64,000 nucleotides of DNA. Origin: Ectothiorhodospiraceae bacterium BW-2. GTDB lineage: Bacteria > Pseudomonadota > Gammaproteobacteria > Thiohalomonadales > Thiohalomonadaceae. This document shows positions 1 through 8,260 of this stretch, in pieces (within the stretch, counting starts at the first letter, position 1; each line of letters starts with the position of its first letter). Where the stretch lies: assembly GCA_008375315.1 (NCBI GenBank), contig CP032507.1:3372071-3436070 (forward strand). Direction: 5' to 3'. The notes beneath the pieces are model-generated. The model did no database searches, had not been told where the DNA came from, and saw nothing but the letters and a program-made list of their open reading frames with translations. The translations under genes and the position numbers were made by a program.

Positions 1-1010
1 CGGTCGAGCTGGATTAAGTGGCGCAGTTTGCCGTAGTCGATGCGAATATTGGTGTCGATCAGCTCTTTCGGAGGGGTGCCATTGCGGTAGAGGGCTTGCA
101 GGTAATAGAGCGCCATATCGCTGTTGGTGATAGTCTCTTTCACCTCTTCACTAAAACGGTAGTGGTTGTACCACTGCTGCATCAGCGGTTTATGTTCGGC
201 ATAATTTTGTCCGAAGGCGGCAAACAGTTCGTTCAGTTCCGCTTCGTTAAAACCGAGCAGACCGTTAAGGCTCGGGTCGAGTGAGATATTGAGGCCAATG
301 TTAAAGCCGCTGGTGACATCGTCGAGCGTTACCGGCGAGACGCCGGTAATAAATAGCCTTGAGAGCGCACCGCCGGTCGCACCGGTCGCCCCTTTCAGTT
401 CAGCAAAGAAGTCACGCAGAAAGCCGCGACCGTGAGTCAGTTGTTGATAGGCATCACGCCCTTCGGTGGTCAGCAGGGTGTTGGCGAAGTTGTCATATTC
501 GTCGATAAAGAGGTAGAGCGCGTGGTTGTGCTGCTGCAGTTGTCGGTTTAGCTGCTCGATCTGTTTGTGGGGTTCCCGTTCGGCTAGGATCACTGCCTGC
601 AAGGTTGGGGGAAGCTGTTGTTGGTAGTAACCAAAGAAGTGTTGCAGGGTAATGCGGATGTGATCGGCAAACGACTGTTCCAGTGCGGCAAGATTGGCGC
701 CACTCACCTGGGAGAAGTCAAACCGTAGCACCATATATTGGTGCTTTTCGTCGGTAGGGTTAGCATGAATCCAGGTGCCGCTAAACAGCTCATCAAACTG
801 GTCTCGGCGGTTGATGTCGTAGTAACACTCCATCACCGATTGCAGCAGGCTTTTACCAAACCTGCGCGGGCGAATCAGAAACAGGAAGTCACCCGCCTGC
901 TCTATTAGCGGCAGGTAGTGGGTTTTATCCTGATAGTATTCGCTTTTTTGCCGTAGTTTGATGTAGTCGGCAACGCCGTAGGGGATGCGTAGTTTTTTTT
1001 CTAAATTCAT
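1..1010 (-). CDS. AAA-ATPase-like/PD-(D/E)XK-like family protein, copy 5 (3' end outside the window)
   Basis: The ATG at 1010-1008 follows a GAGGAGGAG ribosome site that lies inside the last codons of copy 4, and it overlaps copy 4's ancestral stop in an ATGA. The visible N-terminal 336 residues contain the degenerate P-loop RPRRFGKS and the Walker-B-like LFIDEYDNF. Block types here are KLRQKSEYY at the N-terminus, the HNHALYLF version of the central block, and RFSEEVKE in the third block, the same combination as copy 2. Proteins of this AAA-ATPase-like family (Pfam AAA-ATPase_like plus a C-terminal PD-(D/E)XK-like domain) are common multicopy proteins of unsettled function. The C-terminal nuclease-like part lies beyond base 1. 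Confidence 0.85.
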   Translation of the reverse strand, partial: MNLEKKLRIPYGVADYIKLRQKSEYYQDKTHYLPLIEQAGDFLFLIRPRRFGKSLLQSVMECYYDINRRDQFDELFSGTWIHANPTDEKHQYMVLRFDFSQVSGANLAALEQSFADHIRITLQHFFGYYQQQLPPTLQAVILAEREPHKQIEQLNRQLQQHNHALYLFIDEYDNFANTLLTTEGRDAYQQLTHGRGFLRDFFAELKGATGATGGALSRLFITGVSPVTLDDVTSGFNIGLNISLDPSLNGLLGFNEAELNELFAAFGQNYAEHKPLMQQWYNHYRFSEEVKETITNSDMALYYLQALYRNGTPPKELIDTNIRIDYGKLRHLIQLD

Positions 1011-2751
1011 AAATGGATCTCCTCCTCGCTAAATACCAACTCCCACCCAACCCAAAGCAGGATCAGGCTGTGAATCTCGGCGTGTCCTGCCCGCTCTAAT
1101 ACCCGCTGGTCGTGGCGGTATTTTTGGAGTTGTTCTTTGGCATCGGCTATCAGTTCGGTGCGTTTTTTGGCGTATCATCGCTTTTACTGAGATATTTGAG
1201 TTCAATCAGCCAGGCGTGTTTCATCTCGGGGTATTTGGCATAAAACGGCGTCAGATAGAGGTCGACAAAGCCGCCACCGAGCTCCTGTTCACTCAGGGCA
1301 TAGAACCACGGGTTGAGGTTAAGATAGGCCAGCAGAAATCCCTGCACCATCTTTTCGCCGTTAAGGTAGTCGCGCATCCCCACATGGGCTTTAAGCTGTT
1401 CACTAAGGTGGTCAAAGAAGGCTTGCCACTCCGCTCGCCAGGCAAAAGCGTGGAGCTTTTCACCGAGCTTAAACAGGTCGGGACGGAATAGGCCGACATC
1501 GTCGATGGCATCGCGGATGTAGCTATACATCAGCTGTTTTACCGTCTGGTTAGGCACCACCAGATGAGGTCGTCCTTCGCACTGTTCGGTGCTGTGGGTC
1601 AACAGGCCGAAGTAGTAGAGCAGTGAGACAAAGTTATCGGGGTTGGCGAGCAGTTCAGCCGGAAAGCTGGTTTTAATCGCACTGGTGATGCCGCCCTGAT
1701 TGATAATTTGGTTCAACTGTTCAAAGCTGCCGTTGAGTTTACGGTCGAGCTGGATTAAGTGGCGCAGTTTGCCGTAGTCGGTGCGAATATTGGTGTCGAT
1801 CAGCTCTTTCGGAGGGGTGCCATTGCGGTAGAGGGCTTGCAGGTAATAGAGCGCCATATCGCTGTTGGTGATAGTCTCTTTCACCTCTTCACTAAAACGG
1901 TAGTGGTTGTACCACTGCTGCATCAGCGGTTTATGTTCGGCATAATTTTGTCCGAAGGCGGCAAACAGTTCGTTCAGTTCCGCTTCATTAAAGCCGAGCA
2001 GACCGTTAAGGCTCGGGTCGAGTGAGATATTGAGGCCAATGTTAAAGCCGCTGGTGACATCGTCGAGCGTTACCGGCGAGACGCCGGTAATAAACAGCCT
2101 TGAGAGCGCACCGCCGGTCGCACCGGTCGCCCCTTTCAGTTCAGCAAAGAAGTCACGCAGAAAGCCGCGACCGTGAGTCAGTTGTTGATAAGCGTCACGC
2201 CCTTCGGTGGTCAGCAGGGTGTTGGCGAAGTTGTCGTATTCGTCGATGAAGAGGTAGAGGGCATAGCCTAACCGCTTTAGATGGCGATTAATAAAACTCA
2301 GTTTGTTATCAGGTTGCTGTTCTTGGCGTAGGCCATTGATAAAAATGGGGTCTAGCCGTTGCTCATAACTGTAACAGAACTCATCCGTCGCTAAGCGGAT
2401 ATGGTCAGAAAACGACTGCTGTAGCGCCTCCAGATGCGACCCACTCACCTGAGAGAAGTCAAACCGCAGCACCATATATTGGTGCTTTTCATCGGTAGGG
2501 TTAGCATGAATCCAGGTGCCGCTAAACAGTTCATCAAACTGGTCTCGGCGGTTGATGTCGTAGTAGCACTCCATCACCGATTGCAGCAGGCTTTTACCAA
2601 ACCTGCGCGGGCGAATCAGGAACAGAAAGCGCCCTGCCTGCTCTATTAGCGGCAGATAGTGGGTTTTATCCTGATAGTATTCGTTGCCTTTACGAACTTT
2701 GATGTAGTCGGCTACCCCGTAAGGGATGCGCAGTTGTTTTTCTAAAATCAT
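1007..2751 (-). pseudogene. AAA-ATPase-like/PD-(D/E)XK-like family protein, copy 4, frameshifted near the 3' end
   Basis: The start ATG at 2751 overlaps the previous stop (TGATG). The protein matches its sisters until the run of six T at about 1163-1168, where one base present in the other copies (an A after the T run) is missing. The frame then shifts and stops at 1150, giving 533 residues that end in KSDDTPKNAPN instead of about 580. The original frame would end at 1007. The lost tail follows the nuclease-like D and ELK residues, so a shortened protein might still fold. This copy has KVRKGNEYY, the YALYLF central block, RFSEEVKE, and a unique TEQCEGRPHL segment. A homopolymer sequencing error is an alternative explanation. 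Confidence 0.8.
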
Positions 2752-4493
2752 CAATTTATCTCCTCCTCGCTAAATACCAACTCCCACCCAACCCAGAGCA
2801 GAATCAGGCTGTGGATTTCAGCGTGTCCTGCCCGCTCTAATACCCGCTGGTCGTGGCGGTATTTTTGGAGTTGCTCTTTGGCATCGGCTATCAGTTCGGT
2901 GCGTTTTTTAGGCGTATCATCGCTTTTACTAAGATATTTGAGTTCAATCAGCCAGGCGTGTTTCATCTCGGGGTATTTGGCATAAAACGGCGTCAGGTAG
3001 AGATCGACAAAGCCGCCACCGAGCTCCTGTTCACTCAGGGCATAGAACCACGGATTGAGGTTAAGATAGGCCAGCAGAAATCCCTGCACCATCTTTTCGC
3101 CGTTAAGGTAGTCGCGCATCCCCGCATGGGCTTTAAGCTGTTCACTAAGGTGGTCAAAGAAGGCTTGCCACTCGCCATCCCAGGCGAAATCGCGTAGTTT
3201 TTCACCGAGCTTAAACAGATCAGGGCGAAACAGGCCGACATCATCTATCGCTTCACGAAGATAGCCATACATTAGCTGTCTGACCGTCTGGTTAGGAATC
3301 GTCAATACCGGGTTGCCACGATCGGTCTCGGTGCTGTGGGTCAACAGGCCGAAGTAGTAGAGCAGTGAGACAAAGTTATCGGGGTTGGCGAGCAGCTCTG
3401 CCGGAAAGCTGGTTTTAATCGCACTGGTGATGCCGCCCTGATTGATAATTTGGTTCAACTGCTCAAAGCTGCCGTTGAGCTTACGGTCGAGCTGGATTAA
3501 GTGGCGCAGTTTGCCGTAGTCGATGCGGATATTGGTGTCGATGAGTTCATCCGGTGGTTGCTGGTTGCGATAGAGTGCCTGTAGGTAGTAGAGCGCCATG
3601 TCGGAGTTGGTGATGGTCTCTGTCGCCTGTTTGTGAAAACGGTAGTGGTTGTACCACTGCTGCATCAGCGGTTTATGTTCGGCATAGTTTTGTCCGAAGG
3701 CGGCAAACAGTTCGGTCAGTTCCGCTTCGTTAAAACCGAGCAGACCGTTAAGGCTCGGGTCGAGTGAGATATTCAGGCCAATGTTAAAGCCGCTGGTGAC
3801 ATCGTCGAGCGTTACCGGCGAGACGCCGGTAATAAATAGCCTTGAGAGCGCCCCACCGGTCGCGCCGGTCGCCCCTTTCAGTTCAGCAAAGAAGTCACGC
3901 AGAAAGCCGCGACCGTGAGTAAGTTGTTGATAGGCGTCACGCCCTTCGGTGGCCAGCAGGGTGTTAGCAAAGTTGTCGTATTCGTCGATGAAGAGGTAGA
4001 GGGCATAGCCTAACCGCTTTAGATGGCGATTAATAAAACTCAGTTTGTTATCAGGTTGCTGTTCTTGGCGTAGGCCATTGATAAAAATGGGGTCTAGCAG
4101 TTGCTCATAACTGTAACAGAACTCATCCGTCGCTAAGCGGATATGGTCAGAAAACGACTGCTGTAGCGCCTCCAGATGCGACCCACTCACCTGAGAGAAG
4201 TCAAACCGCAGCACCATATATTGGTGCTTTTCATCGGTAGGGTTAGCATGAATCCAGGTGCCGCTAAACAGTTCATCAAACTGGTCTCGGCGGTTGATGT
4301 CGTAGTAACACTCCATCACCGATTGCAGCAGGCTTTTACCAAACCTGCGCGGGCGAATCAGAAACAGAAAGTCACCCGCCTGCTCTATTAGCGGCAGGTA
4401 GTGGGTTTTATCCTGATAGTATTCGCTTTTTTGCCGTAGTTTGATGTAGTCGGCTACCCCGTAAGGGATGCGCAGTTGTTTTTCTAAAGTCAT
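2751..4493 (-). CDS. AAA-ATPase-like/PD-(D/E)XK-like family protein, copy 3
   Basis: About 580 residues. I chose ATG 4493 over the in-frame TTG three bases upstream because it forms a TGATG overlap with the upstream stop and is preceded by GAGGAGGAG. The degenerate P-loop RPRRFGKS is near residue 50 and FIDEYDNF is near residue 170. A PD-(D/E)XK-like signature (FVDLYL, then WLIELKYL) is near residues 496-520. Block types are KLRQKSEYY, the YALYLF central block, RFHKQATE and TETDRGNP. A central P-loop with a C-terminal nuclease fold suggests DNA metabolism, mobile-element biology or defence. The specific role is unknown. Confidence 0.88.
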   Translation of the reverse strand: MTLEKQLRIPYGVADYIKLRQKSEYYQDKTHYLPLIEQAGDFLFLIRPRRFGKSLLQSVMECYYDINRRDQFDELFSGTWIHANPTDEKHQYMVLRFDFSQVSGSHLEALQQSFSDHIRLATDEFCYSYEQLLDPIFINGLRQEQQPDNKLSFINRHLKRLGYALYLFIDEYDNFANTLLATEGRDAYQQLTHGRGFLRDFFAELKGATGATGGALSRLFITGVSPVTLDDVTSGFNIGLNISLDPSLNGLLGFNEAELTELFAAFGQNYAEHKPLMQQWYNHYRFHKQATETITNSDMALYYLQALYRNQQPPDELIDTNIRIDYGKLRHLIQLDRKLNGSFEQLNQIINQGGITSAIKTSFPAELLANPDNFVSLLYYFGLLTHSTETDRGNPVLTIPNQTVRQLMYGYLREAIDDVGLFRPDLFKLGEKLRDFAWDGEWQAFFDHLSEQLKAHAGMRDYLNGEKMVQGFLLAYLNLNPWFYALSEQELGGGFVDLYLTPFYAKYPEMKHAWLIELKYLSKSDDTPKKRTELIADAKEQLQKYRHDQRVLERAGHAEIHSLILLWVGWELVFSEEEIN

Positions 4494-6235
4494 CAATTTA
4501 TCTCCTCCTCGCTAAATACCAACTCCCACCCAACCCAGAGCAGAATCAGGCTGTGGATTTCGGCATGTCCTGCCCGCTCTAATACCCGCTGGTCGTGGCG
4601 GTATTTTTGGAGTTGTTCTTTGGCATCGGCTATCAGTTCGGTGCGTTTTTTAGGCGTATCATCGCTTTTACTAAGATATTTGAGTTCAATCAGCCAGGCG
4701 TGTTTCATCTCGGGGTATTTGGCATAAAACGGCGTCAGGTAGAGATCGACAAAGCCGCCACCGAGCTCCTGTTCACTCAGGGCATAGAACCACGGATTGA
4801 GGTTAAGATAGGCCAGCAGAAATCCCTGCACCATCTTTTCGCCGTTAAGGTAGTCGCGCATCCCCGCATGGGCTTTAAGCTGTTCACTAAGGTGGTCAAA
4901 GAAGGCTTGCCACTCGCCATCCCAGGCGAAATCGCGTAGTTTTTCACCGAGCTTAAACAGATCAGGGCGAAACAGGCCGACATCATCTATCGCTTCACGA
5001 AGATAGCCATACATCAGCTGTCTGACCGTCTGGTTAGGAATCGTCAATACCGGGTTGCCACGATCGGTCTCGGTGCTGTGGGTCAACAGGCCGAAGTAGT
5101 AGAGCAGTGAGACAAAGTTATCGGGGTTGGCGAGCAGCTCTGCCGGAAAGCTGGTTTTAATCGCACTGGTGATGCCGCCCTGATTGATAATTTGGTTCAA
5201 CTGCTCAAAGCTGCCGTTGAGCTTACGGTCGAGCTGGATTAAGTGGCGCAGTTTGCCGTAGTCGATGCGGATATTGGTGTCGATGAGCTCTTTCGGAGGG
5301 GTGCCATTGCGGTAGAGGGCTTGCAGGTAATAGAGCGCCATATCGCTGTTGGTGATAGTCTCTTTCACCTCTTCACTAAAACGGTAGTGGTTGTACCACT
5401 GCTGCATCAGCGGTTTATGTTCGGCATAGTTTTGTCCGAAGGCGGCAAACAGTTCGTTCAGTTCCGCTTCGTTAAAACCGAGCAGGCCGTTAAGGCTCGG
5501 GTCGAGCGAGATATTCAGGCCAATGTTAAAGCCGCTGGTGACATCGTCGAGCGTTACCGGCGAGACGCCGGTAATAAATAGCCTTGAGAGCGCACCGCCG
5601 GTCGCGCCGGTCGCCCCTTTCAGTTCAGCAAAGAAGTCACGCAGAAAGCCGCGACCGTGAGTAAGTTGTTGATAGGCATCACGCCCTTCGGTGGCCAGCA
5701 GGGTGTTGGCAAAGTTGTCGTATTCGTCGATGAAGAGGTAGAGAGCGTGGTTGTGCTGCTGTAGTTGTCGGTTTAACTGCTCGATCTGTTTGTGGGGTTC
5801 CCGTTCGGCAAGGATCACTGCTTGCAAGGTTGGGGGAAGCTGTTGTTGGTAGTAACCCAAGAAGTGTTGCAGGGTAATGCGGATGTGATCGGCAAACGAT
5901 TGTTCCAGTGCAGCAAGATTGGCGCCACTCACCTGGGAGAAGTCAAACCGCAGCACCATATATTGGTGCTTTTCATCGGTAGGGTTAGCATGAATCCAGG
6001 TGCCGCTAAACAGTTCATCAAACTGGTCTCGGCGGTTGATGTCGTAGTAACACTCCATCACCGATTGCAGCAGGCTTTTACCAAACCTGCGCGGGCGAAT
6101 CAGAAACAGAAAGTCACCCGCCTGCTCTATTAGCGGCAGGTAGTGGGTTTTATCCTGATAGTATTCGCTTTTTTGCCGTAGTTTGATGTAGTCGGCTACC
6201 CCGTAAGGGATGCGCAGTTGTTTTTCTAAAGTCAT
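4493..6235 (-). CDS. AAA-ATPase-like/PD-(D/E)XK-like family protein, copy 2
   Basis: About 580 residues with the same domain order as its neighbours. ATG 6235 is coupled to copy 1 through TGATG. Block types are KLRQKSEYY, the HNHALYLF central block, RFSEEVKE and TETDRGNP. Across long stretches, such as the C-terminal 200 residues, it is almost identical to copies 1 and 3, while the central 50-residue block matches copies 1 and 5 but not 3 and 4. That pattern is expected of gene conversion rather than plain divergence after duplication. Confidence 0.88.
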   Translation of the reverse strand: MTLEKQLRIPYGVADYIKLRQKSEYYQDKTHYLPLIEQAGDFLFLIRPRRFGKSLLQSVMECYYDINRRDQFDELFSGTWIHANPTDEKHQYMVLRFDFSQVSGANLAALEQSFADHIRITLQHFLGYYQQQLPPTLQAVILAEREPHKQIEQLNRQLQQHNHALYLFIDEYDNFANTLLATEGRDAYQQLTHGRGFLRDFFAELKGATGATGGALSRLFITGVSPVTLDDVTSGFNIGLNISLDPSLNGLLGFNEAELNELFAAFGQNYAEHKPLMQQWYNHYRFSEEVKETITNSDMALYYLQALYRNGTPPKELIDTNIRIDYGKLRHLIQLDRKLNGSFEQLNQIINQGGITSAIKTSFPAELLANPDNFVSLLYYFGLLTHSTETDRGNPVLTIPNQTVRQLMYGYLREAIDDVGLFRPDLFKLGEKLRDFAWDGEWQAFFDHLSEQLKAHAGMRDYLNGEKMVQGFLLAYLNLNPWFYALSEQELGGGFVDLYLTPFYAKYPEMKHAWLIELKYLSKSDDTPKKRTELIADAKEQLQKYRHDQRVLERAGHAEIHSLILLWVGWELVFSEEEIN

Positions 6236-7980
6236 CAATTTATCTCCTCCTCGCTAAATACCAACTCCCACCCAACCCAGAGCAGAATCAGGCTGTGGAT
6301 TTCGGCATGTCCTGCCCGCTCTAATACCCGCTGGTCGTGGCGGTATTTTTGGAGTTGTTCTTTGGCATCGGCTATCAGTTCGGTGCGTTTTTTAGGCGTA
6401 TCATCGCTTTTACTAAGATATTTGAGTTCAATCAGCCAGGCGTGTTTCATCTCGGGGTATTTGGCATAAAACGGCGTCAGGTAGAGATCGACAAAGCCGC
6501 CACCGAGCTCCTGTTCACTCAGGGCATAGAACCACGGATTGAGGTTAAGATAGGCCAGCAGAAATCCCTGCACCATCTTTTCGCCGTTAAGGTAGTCGCG
6601 CATCCCCGCATGGGCTTTAAGCTGTTCACTAAGGTGGTCAAAGAAGGCTTGCCACTCGCCATCCCAGGCGAAATCGCGTAGTTTTTCACCGAGCTTAAAC
6701 AGATCAGGGCGAAACAGGCCGACATCATCTATCGCTTCACGAAGATAGCCATACATCAGCTGTCTGACCGTCTGGTTAGGAATCGTCAATACCGGGTTGC
6801 CACGATCGGTCTCGGTGCTGTGGGTCAACAGGCCGAAGTAGTAGAGCAGTGAGACAAAGTTATCGGGGTTGGCGAGCAGCTCTGCCGGAAAGCTGGTTTT
6901 AATCGCACTGGTGATGCCGCCCTGATTGATAATTTGGTTCAACTGCTCAAAGCTGCCGTTGAGCTTACGGTCGAGCTGGATTAAGTGGCGCAGTTTGCCG
7001 TAGTCGATGCGGATATTGGTGTCGATGAGTTCATCCGGTGGTTGCTGGTTGCGATAGAGTGCCTGTAGGTAGTAGAGCGCCATGTCGGAGTTGGTGATGG
7101 TCTCTGTCGCCTGTTTGTGAAAACGGTAGTGGTTGTACCACTGCTGCATCAGCGGTTTATGTTCGGCATAGTTTTGTCCGAAGGCGGCAAACAGTTCGTT
7201 CAGTTCCGCTTCGTTAAAACCGAGCAGGCCGTTAAGGCTCGGGTCGAGTGAGATATTCAGGCCAATGTTAAAGCCGCTGGTGACATCGTCGAGCGTTACC
7301 GGCGAGACGCCGGTAATAAATAGCCTTGAGAGCGCACCGCCGGTCGCGCCGGTCGCCCCTTTCAGTTCAGCAAAGAAGTCACGCAGAAAGCCGCGACCGT
7401 GAGTAAGTTGTTGATAGGCATCACGCCCTTCGGTGGCCAGCAGGGTGTTGGCAAAGTTGTCGTATTCGTCGATGAAGAGGTAGAGAGCGTGGTTGTGCTG
7501 CTGTAGTTGTCGGTTTAACTGCTCGATCTGTTTGTGGGGTTCCCGTTCGGCAAGGATCACTGCTTGCAAGGTTGGGGGAAGCTGTTGTTGGTAGTAACCC
7601 AAGAAGTGTTGCAGGGTAATGCGGATGTGATCGGCAAACGATTGTTCCAGTGCAGCAAGATTGGCGCCACTCACCTGGGAGAAGTCAAACCGCAGCACCA
7701 TATATTGGTGCTTTTCATCGGTGGGGTTAGCATGAATCCAGGTGCCGCTAAACAGCTCATCAAACTGGTCTCGGCGGTTGATGTCGTAGTAGCACTCCAT
7801 CACTGATTGCAGCAGGCTTTTACCAAACCTGCGCGGGCGAATCAGGAACAGAAAGCGCCCTGCCTGCTCTATTAGCGGCAGATAGTCGGTTTTATCCTGA
7901 TAGTATTTGTTGCCTTTACGAACTTTGATGTAGTCGGCAACGCCGTAAGGGATGCGCAGTGATCGGGTGTTTGTAGTCAT
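6235..7980 (-). CDS. AAA-ATPase-like/PD-(D/E)XK-like family protein, copy 1 (first of the array)
   Basis: This is the promoter-proximal gene, 581 residues from ATG 7980. Its first residues (MTTNTRSLRIPYG) differ from the MxLEKxLRIPYG start of the other copies, which marks the upstream edge of the duplicated unit. It carries KVRKGNKYY, the HNHALYLF central block, RFHKQATE and TETDRGNP. The P-loop-like RPRRFGKS, the Walker-B-like FIDEYDNF and the nuclease-like FVDLYL/IELKY residues are all present. No strong Shine-Dalgarno sequence precedes this start, unlike the internal copies. Confidence 0.88.
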   Translation of the reverse strand: MTTNTRSLRIPYGVADYIKVRKGNKYYQDKTDYLPLIEQAGRFLFLIRPRRFGKSLLQSVMECYYDINRRDQFDELFSGTWIHANPTDEKHQYMVLRFDFSQVSGANLAALEQSFADHIRITLQHFLGYYQQQLPPTLQAVILAEREPHKQIEQLNRQLQQHNHALYLFIDEYDNFANTLLATEGRDAYQQLTHGRGFLRDFFAELKGATGATGGALSRLFITGVSPVTLDDVTSGFNIGLNISLDPSLNGLLGFNEAELNELFAAFGQNYAEHKPLMQQWYNHYRFHKQATETITNSDMALYYLQALYRNQQPPDELIDTNIRIDYGKLRHLIQLDRKLNGSFEQLNQIINQGGITSAIKTSFPAELLANPDNFVSLLYYFGLLTHSTETDRGNPVLTIPNQTVRQLMYGYLREAIDDVGLFRPDLFKLGEKLRDFAWDGEWQAFFDHLSEQLKAHAGMRDYLNGEKMVQGFLLAYLNLNPWFYALSEQELGGGFVDLYLTPFYAKYPEMKHAWLIELKYLSKSDDTPKKRTELIADAKEQLQKYRHDQRVLERAGHAEIHSLILLWVGWELVFSEEEIN

Positions 7981-8075
7981 AGCGGACGGAATTGCACTTG
8001 TTGTTGCAGGGTTAAGTGCATCAAAGGGTTATATATCAATTGGGAATGGATGGTTTGGTATAGCATTGTTCGCTG
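7981..8075 (-). promoter_or_regulatory. Probable promoter region of the AAA-like gene array
   Basis: These 95 bp separate the first array gene from the end of the IS607-type element and are the only room for a leader. They are AT-rich around 8027-8040, and a TTGATATATAA stretch could supply promoter elements. I cannot identify a specific -35/-10 pair with confidence. Insertion of the IS607-type element directly upstream may have changed the native control. Confidence 0.3.
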
Positions 8076-8260
8076 CTGTTCCTAAAAACCTAAGCAAAGT
8101 TGCTCATGGCAGTTTTTCGGTAATTCGCTCTCCGTTGATAACACCCGTACGGGCGAGCAACTGGAGTCCTGGTTGAGCAGTCCCAACCGGAGGCGCTCAG
8201 TCCGCGCTTGCAAGATCGTCTTCACCTGTCGGTACGGCATGAACCGATCGATGTCAAGAT
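8076..8260 (-). ncRNA. Probable TnpB omega RNA (reRNA), overlapping the 3' end of tnpB
   Basis: TnpB proteins are known to use an RNA made from the 3' end of their own gene and the element end, with the guide copied from flanking DNA. The last 115 bp here (about 8076-8190) recur almost unchanged at about 14463-14577 without a tnpB reading frame, so they are conserved for a non-coding reason. They contain two likely hairpins: GGTTG/CAACC, and CCC-N4-GGG whose loop differs between the copies (GTAC versus GCAA) while the stem is kept. The guide would read from 8075 downward, starting CGAACAATGC. The 5' limit is a guess. Confidence 0.5.

Larger units (their letters stand above)
1..7980 (-). repeat. 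Tandem array of five AAA-ATPase-like/PD-(D/E)XK-like genes, unit about 1.74 kb
   Basis: Five head-to-tail copies of one gene lie on the minus strand with start codons at 7980, 6235, 4493, 2751 and 1010, so the unit is 1742 to 1745 bp. The last copy runs off the window. Most of each unit is nearly identical, but short internal blocks come in two alternative versions that are combined differently in each copy. No spacer DNA separates the copies: each stop codon overlaps the next start. This looks like repeated unequal crossing-over plus gene conversion. Confidence 0.93.

Noticed and set aside
1216-6681. Repeated plus-strand frames of 70 to 114 codons opposite the AAA-like array
   Set aside because: They recur only because the genes beneath are duplicated. 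They lack ribosome sites and change wherever the real genes vary.
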